Source of the DNA: an uncultured bacterium
GTDB taxonomy: Bacteria; Spirochaetota; Spirochaetia; Sphaerochaetales; Sphaerochaetaceae
Assembly: GCA_905215015.1 (NCBI GenBank)
Contig: CAJMOS010000116.1
Location: 1 to 8,601, forward strand
Direction: 5' to 3'
Length of the DNA: 8,601 bases
The notes under the pieces are model-generated. The model saw nothing but the letters and a program-made list of their open reading frames with translations, had not been told where the DNA came from and ran no database searches. Shown in pieces: positions 1 through 5,134 of the stretch. Numbering within the stretch: the first letter of the stretch is position 1; each line of letters begins with the position of its first letter. The translations under genes were made by a program, and so were the position numbers.

Positions 1-1
1 A

Positions 2-190
2 AACTGTTTCTTTTTTGTATTATTTACAATCTTATCTGATGATATAGTTATAACCCTGATCAGCAGCGACTGCCACAGCGCGGATGCGATCACTTGCCGC
101 TTTGACGAGACCGAGAACCTGCTGAAAAGCATCGGTTTCAAGGAACAGATGCAATTGACCGACCACGGTTTCCAGCCGGTCAGCCTCTGA
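2..190 (+). CDS. PHP-family histidinol-phosphatase, C-terminal end (5' partial)
   Basis: The reading frame is open from the left edge to a TGA at 188-190, and only the end of the protein is visible. From about base 59 it reads ISSDCHSADAITCRFDE, followed by ENLLKSIGF and ending near LTDHGFQPVSL. This matches the end of PHP-domain histidinol-phosphatases (HisJ/HisK type, dephosphorylation of L-histidinol phosphate in histidine synthesis). In that family a late strand ends in S-D-x-H, whose Asp and His bind the metal cluster; it is followed by a GF-D/E-E-A-x-x-LL-K-x-x-GF helix and a short basic or hydrophobic tail. The first ~55 bases are strongly AT-rich and their translation (many F, L, I) is not recognisably PHP, so the gene may be broken or the sequence joined there. 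The stop abuts the stop of the convergent neighbour. Other PHP phosphoesterases are possible. Confidence 0.62.
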   Translation, partial: NCFFFVLFTILSDDIVITLISSDCHSADAITCRFDETENLLKSIGFKEQMQLTDHGFQPVSL

Positions 191-760
191 TCATTTCTTC
201 AGCTGAAGTCCATCCTTGAAGGCATGCCCGACCACCGGACCGAGGGTGCGGTAGACGTGGCTGGAGGAGTCGTAGACGATCGGCTGGAGCTTGTCCGTGT
301 CAATCTTCCCGTCGGTCAGGATGGAGGGGTCGGCATCAACCTCGACAACCCGCCCGACGACGGTGATGTCATCCGGTCCGACCTGGTTGAAAGAATCGAC
401 CTCGCATTCCAGCGTGAGCGGAAGTTCCCGGAACAGCGGGGCATCCACCTTGCTTGCCTTCTCGACGTGCCAGCCGGTACGCTCCACCTTGTCCTCGACC
501 TTGTTTCCGCTGACGATGCCCACATAGTCCGCAGGAACCACCTGGCTCTTGGTCGCGAAGCTGACCGTGAAGGCCCCATGGAGTTTCATGTTCTCCGTGG
601 TCTTGTGGGGCGCGAGATAGATGACCACCTTCTTGTAGTCGCACTGGACGCCCCAGGCGGCATTCATGGCGTTGGCTTTCCCGTCGGCATCATACGTGCC
701 GATCACGTAGACGGAAAGCGGATAGATGACAGGGGCGGTATTGCCCAGTTGCTGTTTCAT
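191..760 (-). CDS. Flavin reductase-like FMN-binding protein
   Basis: The product is 189 residues, close to the usual length of single-domain flavin reductase-like (FMN split-barrel) proteins. Family features are the N-terminal PLSVYVIGTYDADGKANAMNAAW stretch (residues about 15-36, a strand pair binding flavin phosphate), the APHKTTENM segment (about 50-58) and FTVSFAT (64-70). A later LECEVDSF...VVGRVVEV strand pair (about 117-140) completes the barrel. Proteins of this family bind FMN and either reduce free flavin with NAD(P)H or act as small flavoprotein oxidoreductases; the substrate cannot be read from sequence. The protein is cytosolic, with no signal peptide. The ATG at 758-760 has an AGAAGGAG Shine-Dalgarno at 768-775 with 7 bp spacing. 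It lies 58 bp downstream of the rsuA-like gene on the same strand and could be co-transcribed with it. A weak 5-bp inverted repeat (780-784/793-797) sits in that gap. Confidence 0.88.
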   Translation of the reverse strand: MKQQLGNTAPVIYPLSVYVIGTYDADGKANAMNAAWGVQCDYKKVVIYLAPHKTTENMKLHGAFTVSFATKSQVVPADYVGIVSGNKVEDKVERTGWHVEKASKVDAPLFRELPLTLECEVDSFNQVGPDDITVVGRVVEVDADPSILTDGKIDTDKLQPIVYDSSSHVYRTLGPVVGHAFKDGLQLKK

Positions 761-818
761 AGGTTTTCTCCTTCTTGAGGTAGTTTGAAAGTACTACAGG
801 AATGGCTTCGCGTCCATC

Positions 819-1514
819 TCAGGCCTGGAAGAGCTTCGCTTCTTCCTCGGCGCTGAGCTCGCGCATCCGCCCCTTTTCCAGGTCTCCGAGGACAAGTCCA
901 CCCTCCTTGACGCGCCTCAGATAGGTGACGGACAGGTTCCGCGACGCCATCATCCTCTTCACCTGATGATACTTTCCCTCGCCGAGGACCACTTCGCTCT
1001 TTCCGGGACCCAGCGGCCTCAGGATGGCCGGCATGCACTGCTCGCCATCCTTCAGGACGACGCCCCTCTGGAACGCGTCCACATCCTCCTGCGTGGCAGT
1101 TCCCTCGTGCTCGACGTAATACACCTTGGACACCTTCGCCTTCGGGGAGGTCAGCTTGTGGGCCAGCACCCCGTCGTTGGTCATGAGCAGCAGGCCCTCG
1201 GTATCCTTGTCGAGGCGCCCCACCGGGACGAGGTCCATCTTCCGCAGGCCCTCGGGAACCAACTCCATCACCGTCGGGTCCTTGTCCTTGGTGCTGGTCA
1301 CATAGCCGGCGGGTTTGTGGAGCATGCAGACCATGCGCCGCTTCCTCTCGATCGGCTCGCCATCCAGGGCGAGAACCGCAGCTTCCTCCACCTTTTGGGA
1401 AGGATCCTTGACCACCACCCCGTCGACCGTGACCCGGCCGGAGCGGATGACCGATTTCAGTGCGCTCCTGCTCGCCACATCGGCGGCCACGAGCAATTTG
1501 TCCAAACGTTGCAT
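819..1514 (-). CDS. rsuA: RsuA-family 16S rRNA pseudouridine synthase
   Basis: The 231-residue product has the RsuA/RluB/RluE/RluF layout. An N-terminal S4 RNA-binding domain (about 1-60: MQRLDKLLV, then SGRVTVDG) is followed by the synthase domain. The catalytic motif PVGRLDKDTEGLLLMTNDG (about 97-115) contains the nucleophilic Asp102. Family motifs LHKPAGYV (65-72), SKVYYV (129-134) and EGKYHQVKRMM (179-189) are also present. Members isomerise one uridine in rRNA; E. coli RsuA, also 231 residues, modifies U516 of 16S rRNA. The length and domain order favour RsuA, but RluB/RluF-like specificity cannot be excluded, so the symbol is provisional. The ATG at 1512-1514 has an AGGA ribosome-binding site with about 7 bp spacing. 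The gene diverges from the DUF4177-like gene across an 83-bp gap. Confidence 0.9.
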   Translation of the reverse strand: MQRLDKLLVAADVASRSALKSVIRSGRVTVDGVVVKDPSQKVEEAAVLALDGEPIERKRRMVCMLHKPAGYVTSTKDKDPTVMELVPEGLRKMDLVPVGRLDKDTEGLLLMTNDGVLAHKLTSPKAKVSKVYYVEHEGTATQEDVDAFQRGVVLKDGEQCMPAILRPLGPGKSEVVLGEGKYHQVKRMMASRNLSVTYLRRVKEGGLVLGDLEKGRMRELSAEEEAKLFQA

Positions 1515-1571
1515 AAAAGCATCCTACCACAGAAAGGAACCGAAAGAATGCTCCTTTGGATAAAAAGCGTC

Positions 1572-1577
1572 TATACT
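1572..1577 (+). promoter_or_regulatory. Possible -10 box for the DUF4177/PNPOx unit
   Basis: The 83-bp divergent gap (1515-1597) contains TATACT at 1572-1577, a 5/6 match to the sigma-70 -10 box. A start about 7 bp downstream would leave a leader of only ~14 nt that still includes the AAGGAGG ribosome-binding site. No good -35 hexamer lies 16-18 bp upstream; TTGGAT at 1556-1561 is too close. I could not find a convincing promoter for the rsuA-like gene in the opposite direction. Confidence 0.3.
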
Positions 1578-1597
1578 GCAGAAGAAGGAGGATCGCC

Positions 1598-1870
1598 ATG
1601 GCATGGGATGATATTCCAGGCAAAGGATACGGAAAGGCTGGAGACGCATATGTGGTGCTCCAGGTGGTGCTCACGGAGAAACTCTTCGGAACTGGTTCGG
1701 GCATCACCAGCCTCACCAATCTCCAGAGAGTGATCAACGAGCAGGCGGCCAAGGGGTACCGGCTCCATACGATCTCCACCACCTCATCGGGATCCAAAGG
1801 ATTCTTCGGTGGAGACAAGATCCAAGCGACGATGGTGTTCGAGCGCCTGGAAAGGGAACCACATGACTGA
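1598..1870 (+). CDS. Small DUF4177-like protein
   Basis: The product is 90 residues with no predicted signal or membrane segment. The pattern YVVLQVVLTEKLFG (about 18-31), then LTNLQRVINEQAAKGYRLHTIS (about 39-60), then a Gly/Ser-rich turn and IQATMVFERLE (about 75-85) is the strand-helix-strand-strand layout of DUF4177. The KGYRL segment corresponds to the usual E/K-G-W-E-L motif. Proteins of this type are widespread, small and of unknown biochemical role. The ATG at 1598 is chosen over upstream in-frame codons because AAGGAGG sits about 7 bp before it. Its last codons, ATGACTGA, overlap the start of the next gene by 8 bp, so the two are probably translationally coupled. No function can be assigned beyond the likely partnership with the flavoprotein downstream. 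Confidence 0.75.
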   Translation: MAWDDIPGKGYGKAGDAYVVLQVVLTEKLFGTGSGITSLTNLQRVINEQAAKGYRLHTISTTSSGSKGFFGGDKIQATMVFERLEREPHD

Positions 1871-2372
1871 TGCGCAATGGGAACAAGCAGGGTCCTTCTG
1901 GACAAGGAAGGCCGTCTTGGGAAAACAGATGGACCAAGAAAGGCTTCATGCTTGGATTGACGCGTTCCTCAGCGCCCACAACGTGCTCGCCCTCGCCACC
2001 GGATCGGGAGACCGCCTCCGATGCACGCCGCTCGAGTACACCTGGCATGACGACGCACTGTGGATCCTTTCCGAGGGTGGACGGAAATTCAGCGCATTGC
2101 GGGAAAACCGGCAGGTAGCTGCCACCGTGTTCGAGACCCACACATCCTTCTCCAGCCTGCAGGCCCTCCAGATGGAAGGCGTGGCGGAAATCGAGGATGC
2201 CACCTCGGAAGACTACGGAAAGGAGGCTGCCTACCGGCACATCCCCGCTTCCTCTCTCAGGAATCTTGCCGAGCTATTGTGGCTGATCAAGATCACCCCC
2301 ACCTCGATTTCCTGCCTGAACACAGGCTTCAAGGCGAAAGGGTTCTCCTCCCGACAAACCTGGAGGGGCTGA
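1863..2372 (+). CDS. Pyridoxamine 5'-phosphate oxidase family (FMN split-barrel) protein
   Basis: The 169-residue product has a helical N-terminus (1-38) and then a split-barrel core. The core includes NVLALATGSGDRLRCTPLEY (about 40-59), DDALWILSEGGRKFSALREN (63-82), QVAATVFE (84-91) and LQMEGVAEIED (102-112). This succession (strand, G-x-P-like turn, aromatic strand, S-E-G-G-R-K-F/L helix, strand) is typical of the PNPOx-like family, which binds FMN or sometimes F420 or heme. It is not the vitamin B6 enzyme PdxH itself, so calling it an oxidase would overstate the evidence; a general flavin- or heme-binding reductase is as likely. The ATG at 1863 is preferred because AAAGGGA lies 7 bp before it and because it overlaps the upstream stop (ATGACTGA). 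Upstream in-frame codons lack a ribosome-binding site. A stem-loop follows 6 bp after the stop. Confidence 0.82.
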   Translation: MTDAQWEQAGSFWTRKAVLGKQMDQERLHAWIDAFLSAHNVLALATGSGDRLRCTPLEYTWHDDALWILSEGGRKFSALRENRQVAATVFETHTSFSSLQALQMEGVAEIEDATSEDYGKEAAYRHIPASSLRNLAELLWLIKITPTSISCLNTGFKAKGFSSRQTWRG

Positions 2373-2378
2373 TTGGCC

Positions 2379-2411
2379 AAGGGCTTTCGCTGGAACTCCA
2401 GGAAAGCCCTT
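2379..2411 (+). terminator. Stem-loop terminator between convergent units
   Basis: A 10-bp perfect inverted repeat (AAGGGCTTTC at 2379-2388, GAAAGCCCTT at 2402-2411) encloses a second 4-bp stem (CTGG 2390-2393, CCAG 2398-2401) with a 4-nt loop and a single bulged G at 2389. On the + strand it is followed by TGTTTCGTCT, a modest U-rich tail, so it most likely ends the DUF4177/PNPOx transcript. It begins 6 bp after that stop and ends 7 bp before the asd stop. It can also fold in asd mRNA, where the following bases (GGCCAATC) are not U-rich, so it is at best a weaker terminator in that direction. Confidence 0.72.
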
Positions 2412-2418
2412 GTTTCGT

Positions 2419-3507
2419 CTACCGCTTGGTGATCCAACCGGTCTTGTACAGGAACTCCGCCGCCTCGACACCGCCGCCGGCAGCGCCACGAAGCGTGTTG
2501 TGGGAGAGTCCGACGAACTTGTAGTCGAAGAGCGTATCCTCGCGAAGGCGTCCGATCGAGATGCCCATGCCCTTCTCCCAGTCGACGTCCAGCTTGACCT
2601 GCGGACGGTCGTCATCCTCCAGATACTGGATGAAGTGCTTTGGAGCAAGCGGAAGGTCGAGTTTCTGGGGCTCGCCCTCGTAGTCGCGCAGCGCTTGTAC
2701 CAGCTCCTCCTTGGTCGGTTTCTTGCGGAAATTGACGAAGACCGTGGCGGTATGGCCGTTCAGCACCGGAATGCGGATGCACTGGCTGGTGATTATCAGG
2801 TCCTTGGCCAGGTCGATCTGCCCGTCACGATAGGTGCCCAGCACCCTGAGCGGTTCCTTTTCCGACTTCTCCTCCTCGCCACTGATGAAGGGGATGACGT
2901 TGCCGACCATTTCCGGCCAGCTCTCGAAGTTCTTGCCGGCTCCACTGATCGCCTGGTAGGTGGAGACCACCACCTGATAGGGTTCGAACTTGCGCCAGGC
3001 GGCAAGGGCGGGGGTATAGGACTGGATCGAGCAGTTCGGCTTGACGGTGATGAAGCCGCGCTTCGTACCAAGCCTCTTGCGTTGGTCGTTGATCAGGGCG
3101 TAATGCTCCGGGTTGATTTCGGGAATCACCATCGGGACGTCCTTCGTCCAGCGGTGGGCGCTGTTGTTGGAGACGACCGGGCACTCGCGTCGGGCATAAT
3201 CCTCTTCCAGCTTCTTGATATCGTCCTTGGGCATGTTGACCGCGCTGAAGATGAAATCGACGTCATCGACAATCTGGTCCATGTCGTCCTCCAGCTCTTT
3301 GATCCGCATGTCCTTCACATACTCCGGCATCGGCACGTCAAGCTTCCACTTGTTGCCGTCCAACGCCTCGGCGTAGCTTTTGCCCGCATTCACGCGGGAA
3401 GCCACCACTTCCGTCAGCTCAAACCAGGGATGGTTTTCCAAAAGAGTCACAAACCGTTGACCGACCATGCCTGTGGCACCGAGAATACCGACTTTCAATT
3501 TCTCCAT
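2419..3507 (-). CDS. asd: Aspartate-semialdehyde dehydrogenase, archaeal/fungal type
   Basis: The 362-residue enzyme converts L-4-aspartyl phosphate to L-aspartate 4-semialdehyde with NADPH, the branch step to lysine/diaminopimelate, threonine and methionine. The NADP-binding loop GATGMVG is at residues 10-16. SNNSAHRW (113-120) is the phosphate/substrate loop. The catalytic cysteine is Cys159 in VKPNCSIQ, followed by QAISGAGK (185-192) and the catalytic His252 in LNGHTATV. The sequence (VKPNCSIQ, PLRVLGTYRDGQIDLA, the LSHNTLRGAAGGGVEAAE end) resembles the archaeal/fungal class and not the E. coli Asd class. The ATG at 3505-3507 is chosen because AAAGGGA (3515-3521) lies 7 bp upstream; an in-frame TTG at 3523-3525 would put that site inside the gene. 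The stop is TAG. It stands alone in its unit and has its own promoter. Confidence 0.95.
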   Translation of the reverse strand: MEKLKVGILGATGMVGQRFVTLLENHPWFELTEVVASRVNAGKSYAEALDGNKWKLDVPMPEYVKDMRIKELEDDMDQIVDDVDFIFSAVNMPKDDIKKLEEDYARRECPVVSNNSAHRWTKDVPMVIPEINPEHYALINDQRKRLGTKRGFITVKPNCSIQSYTPALAAWRKFEPYQVVVSTYQAISGAGKNFESWPEMVGNVIPFISGEEEKSEKEPLRVLGTYRDGQIDLAKDLIITSQCIRIPVLNGHTATVFVNFRKKPTKEELVQALRDYEGEPQKLDLPLAPKHFIQYLEDDDRPQVKLDVDWEKGMGISIGRLREDTLFDYKFVGLSHNTLRGAAGGGVEAAEFLYKTGWITKR

Positions 3508-3539
3508 TGCTTTTTCCCTTTGCAATCAACAACAAATAG

Positions 3540-3553
3540 TTAATCGTGATTAA
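3540..3553. promoter_or_regulatory. Perfect 14-bp dyad over the asd -10 box and start point (possible operator)
   Basis: TTAATC (3540-3545), GT, GATTAA (3548-3553) form a perfect inverted repeat. It covers the proposed asd -10 box and transcription start, the classical place for a repressor operator. I do not recognise the motif. In an AT-rich promoter such a repeat may arise by chance. Confidence 0.4.
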
Positions 3554-3577
3554 ACCCCCTTCTGGGGTTTCTATCAA
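3549..3577 (-). promoter_or_regulatory. Promoter of asd
   Basis: On the minus strand, TTGATA (3577-3572, 5/6 match to the -35 consensus) is followed by exactly 17 bp and then TTTAAT (3554-3549, 5/6 match to the -10 consensus). Transcription would start near 3542, giving a leader of about 35 nt before the ATG at 3507. The spacer is almost filled by one inverted repeat, and a second dyad covers the -10 box and likely start point (separate entries). Confidence 0.6.
3552..3570 (-). terminator. Inverted repeat downstream of the five-gene operon, inside the asd promoter
   Basis: AAACCCC (3552-3558) and GGGGTTT (3564-3570) form a 7-bp stem with a 5-nt loop, 69 bp after the stop of the ATL gene. On the minus strand it ends in GGGGTTTAAT, so only a short U run follows, which makes it a weak candidate terminator for the DUF3737-to-ATL operon. 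It lies exactly between the -35 and -10 boxes of asd, so it could instead (or also) be a protein-binding site. A T-run in the minus-strand transcript near 3590 has no convincing stem before it. Confidence 0.4.
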
Positions 3578-3639
3578 GCCGATACAGGAAAAAAGATGAG
3601 GTATTTATTGCCAATGACGATAGTTCGGTGCCCTTCTGG

Positions 3640-3939
3640 TCACGCGTCCCACTGGTATTCCTTCATGCGCACACGGCCCCGGCGACCGAAGCGCACTCCT
3701 TCGGCTTCCAAAAGGGAACGTTGCGCGTGGAACAAGGGGGCCAGCCGACCCGCATGATCGACCACCCGGTGGCAAGGATATTCCCCGTATTGGTCGGAGT
3801 ACTTCAGGATGTTGCCTACCAGCCGGCTGTTCTTCGGACGCCCGACCAGACGTGCGATCTGACCATAGGTGGCCACTTTCCCCGCAGGAATCTCTCCGAC
3901 GACGGCAAGGACTTCATAGACCAGACGGTCGTCGATCAC
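3640..3939 (-). CDS. Short alkyltransferase-like (ATL) / MGMT-family protein with retained cysteine
   Basis: The 99-residue product consists only of the helix-turn-helix DNA-binding domain of O6-alkylguanine-DNA alkyltransferases and lacks the N-terminal RNase H-like domain. Visible motifs are IPAGKVATYGQIARLVG (about 18-33, with the conserved Tyr25), SRLVGNIL (38-45, Arg39 in the arginine-finger place) and YPCHRVV (54-60, Cys56 in the alkyl-acceptor place). The C-terminus QRSLLEAEGV then RVRMKEYQW resembles ATL proteins such as E. coli YbaZ, which bind alkylated guanine and hand it to excision repair. Classical ATLs carry Trp or Ala where this one has Cys, so it may still accept an alkyl group. 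The GTG start (3937-3939) overlaps the ogt stop as GTGA, with AAAGGA about 8 bp upstream, which implies coupled translation. Last gene of the operon. Confidence 0.83.
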   Translation of the reverse strand: MIDDRLVYEVLAVVGEIPAGKVATYGQIARLVGRPKNSRLVGNILKYSDQYGEYPCHRVVDHAGRLAPLFHAQRSLLEAEGVRFGRRGRVRMKEYQWDA

Positions 3940-4478
3940 AATGCGGTTCCTTTGCCAGGGATGAAGAGAAGGTGTTCCTTGAGGTTGATGCCCTCTCCTT
4001 CGAGCAGGGCCACCTTGCGTTTCAGCCCTCCGGCATAGCCGGTCAGGCTTCCCGAAGAGCCGACGACACGGTGGCAGGGGACGATCAGGGAGATGGGGTT
4101 GTGACCCACCGCATAGCCCACCGCCTGGCTGGACATGGACTTCCTCCCCAGGCGCCTCGCCACCTCTCGGGCGATTTCCCCGTAGGTGGTCGTCTGTCCG
4201 TAGGGAATCTGGAGCAGGATGGCGCTGACAGTCCGGGCGAACCCGCTTCCCACGACGGCAAGAGCCGGACGGAAACCGGGGTCTTTCCCGGAAAAATAGA
4301 TGTCCAGCCACCGCTTGGCTTCCTTGCATACGGGAAGGTCGTCCCGTTCCTCCACCTCGTTTCCCAACCCCAAGCGGTCGTATTTCTGGCCGTCGAACCA
4401 GAGGCCGGTCAGCACCTCGCCATCGCTGGCCAAGGAGATTGTCCCGAGCGGGGAAACGTACTTCGCGAGATACCGCAT
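3936..4478 (-). CDS. ogt: Methylated-DNA--[protein]-cysteine S-methyltransferase
   Basis: The 180-residue product repairs O6-alkylguanine (and O4-alkylthymine) by moving the alkyl group irreversibly to its own cysteine. An N-terminal RNase H-like domain (about 1-75, starting YVSPLG) precedes the catalytic domain. That domain has IPYGQTTTYGEIA (91-103), SSQAVGYAVGHNPISLIVPCHRVVG (116-140, acceptor Cys135) and SLTGYAGGLKRKVALLEGEG (144-163). The length is normal for Ogt. The arginine finger found in human MGMT (Arg128) is Gln119 here, a change I recall from other bacterial Ogt proteins. The ATG at 4476-4478 is preferred, with GGAGG 8 bp upstream. A GTG at 4485-4487 overlapping the upstream stop would sit directly against that ribosome-binding site. 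It starts 5 bp after the upstream hydrolase gene. Confidence 0.93.
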   Translation of the reverse strand: MRYLAKYVSPLGTISLASDGEVLTGLWFDGQKYDRLGLGNEVEERDDLPVCKEAKRWLDIYFSGKDPGFRPALAVVGSGFARTVSAILLQIPYGQTTTYGEIAREVARRLGRKSMSSQAVGYAVGHNPISLIVPCHRVVGSSGSLTGYAGGLKRKVALLEGEGINLKEHLLFIPGKGTAL

Positions 4479-4483
4479 ACCGC

Positions 4484-5119
4484 TCACCTCCGTTCCTGCA
4501 AGGGCTGCAGGGTAACGACGCCGGTGGGGACCGCATCGCCGTCGAAGGTAAAAACACTTCCTTTCCGCTCATCGATTCCTTCGAAGACTTTGCGAATGTG
4601 GGAGATGTCGGAAAGGACCTCGTAATCCTGCTTTCCCGTGCGGAAGTGCATCAGGATCGCAAGATGCGCGCCAGCGCGCCGGATGAGTTCCTTCGCCTCC
4701 TGGGGACCGATGGTGAAGAAGCCGCCACAGGGAACGAAAAGGACCTGGGCCCGACGCAACACTTCGTACTCCGGGGCGGTCGGCAACCTGCCATAGTCAC
4801 CCAGATGAGCGAGCGTGACATTGCCGCAGGTGACCAGTGTCACCTGGTTCATGCCACGCTTCCGTCCGCCCACCTCGTCGTGGGGCACCTCCATGCGGGT
4901 CACCGGGAAAGGATCCCGGTTTCCCGTCACCTTGACCAGGTTCCTTGCGTTGTGGTCGGCATGCCCGTGCGAGCAATAGCAGGCATCCGCCTCTATGCCG
5001 CCAGGCAGTTCCAGGCCAGGTACCGACCCATGCTGGTAAGGATCGAAAAGCACGCTCGCGCCATGCCAGGAGACCTGAAAACAGGAATGTCCGTAATAGG
5101 TAACCGTTATCTCGTCCAT
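4484..5119 (-). CDS. Metallo-beta-lactamase-fold hydrolase (UlaG/UPF0173-like)
   Basis: The 211-residue product begins ITVTYYGHSCFQVSWHGASVLFDPY (4-28), the opening of the UlaG/Beta-lactamase_3 branch of the metallo-beta-lactamase superfamily. The metal-binding motif HGHADH is at 51-56, the next ligand region VTLAHLGDYG at 101-110 (His105, Asp108), and the final His in LMHFR at 158. FVPCGGFFTIGPQEA (128-142) is also typical of the branch. Such proteins are cytosolic, metal-dependent hydrolases; known relatives cleave lactone or phosphodiester bonds, but most, like this one, have no known substrate. The ATG at 5117-5119 follows a GAGGGG ribosome-binding site with 5 bp spacing. It sits 15 bp after the C-S lyase gene and 5 bp before ogt, so it is in the same operon. 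Confidence 0.88.
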   Translation of the reverse strand: MDEITVTYYGHSCFQVSWHGASVLFDPYQHGSVPGLELPGGIEADACYCSHGHADHNARNLVKVTGNRDPFPVTRMEVPHDEVGGRKRGMNQVTLVTCGNVTLAHLGDYGRLPTAPEYEVLRRAQVLFVPCGGFFTIGPQEAKELIRRAGAHLAILMHFRTGKQDYEVLSDISHIRKVFEGIDERKGSVFTFDGDAVPTGVVTLQPLQERR

Positions 5120-5134
5120 CGCTACCCCTCGGTC

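Noticed and set aside
780..797. Inverted repeat GTAGT-N8-ACTAC before the flavin reductase gene
   Set aside because: Five base pairs with an 8-nt loop and no U-tract or promoter boxes at the right distance; too weak to call a terminator or operator.
757..1905. A 382-codon open frame on the minus strand
   Set aside because: It lies out of frame over the rsuA-like gene and then antisense to the DUF4177 gene, crossing the divergent promoter region. Its composition is low-complexity G/R/P.
2410..3543. A 377-codon open frame on the + strand
   Set aside because: It mirrors the well-supported asd gene and would also cross the asd promoter; no family resemblance.
3640..4572. A 310-codon minus-strand frame as one long alkyltransferase
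   Set aside because: Only its last 99 codons resemble the family. The upstream part is an out-of-frame shadow of ogt, and a GTG with a ribosome-binding site overlapping the ogt stop gives a better start.
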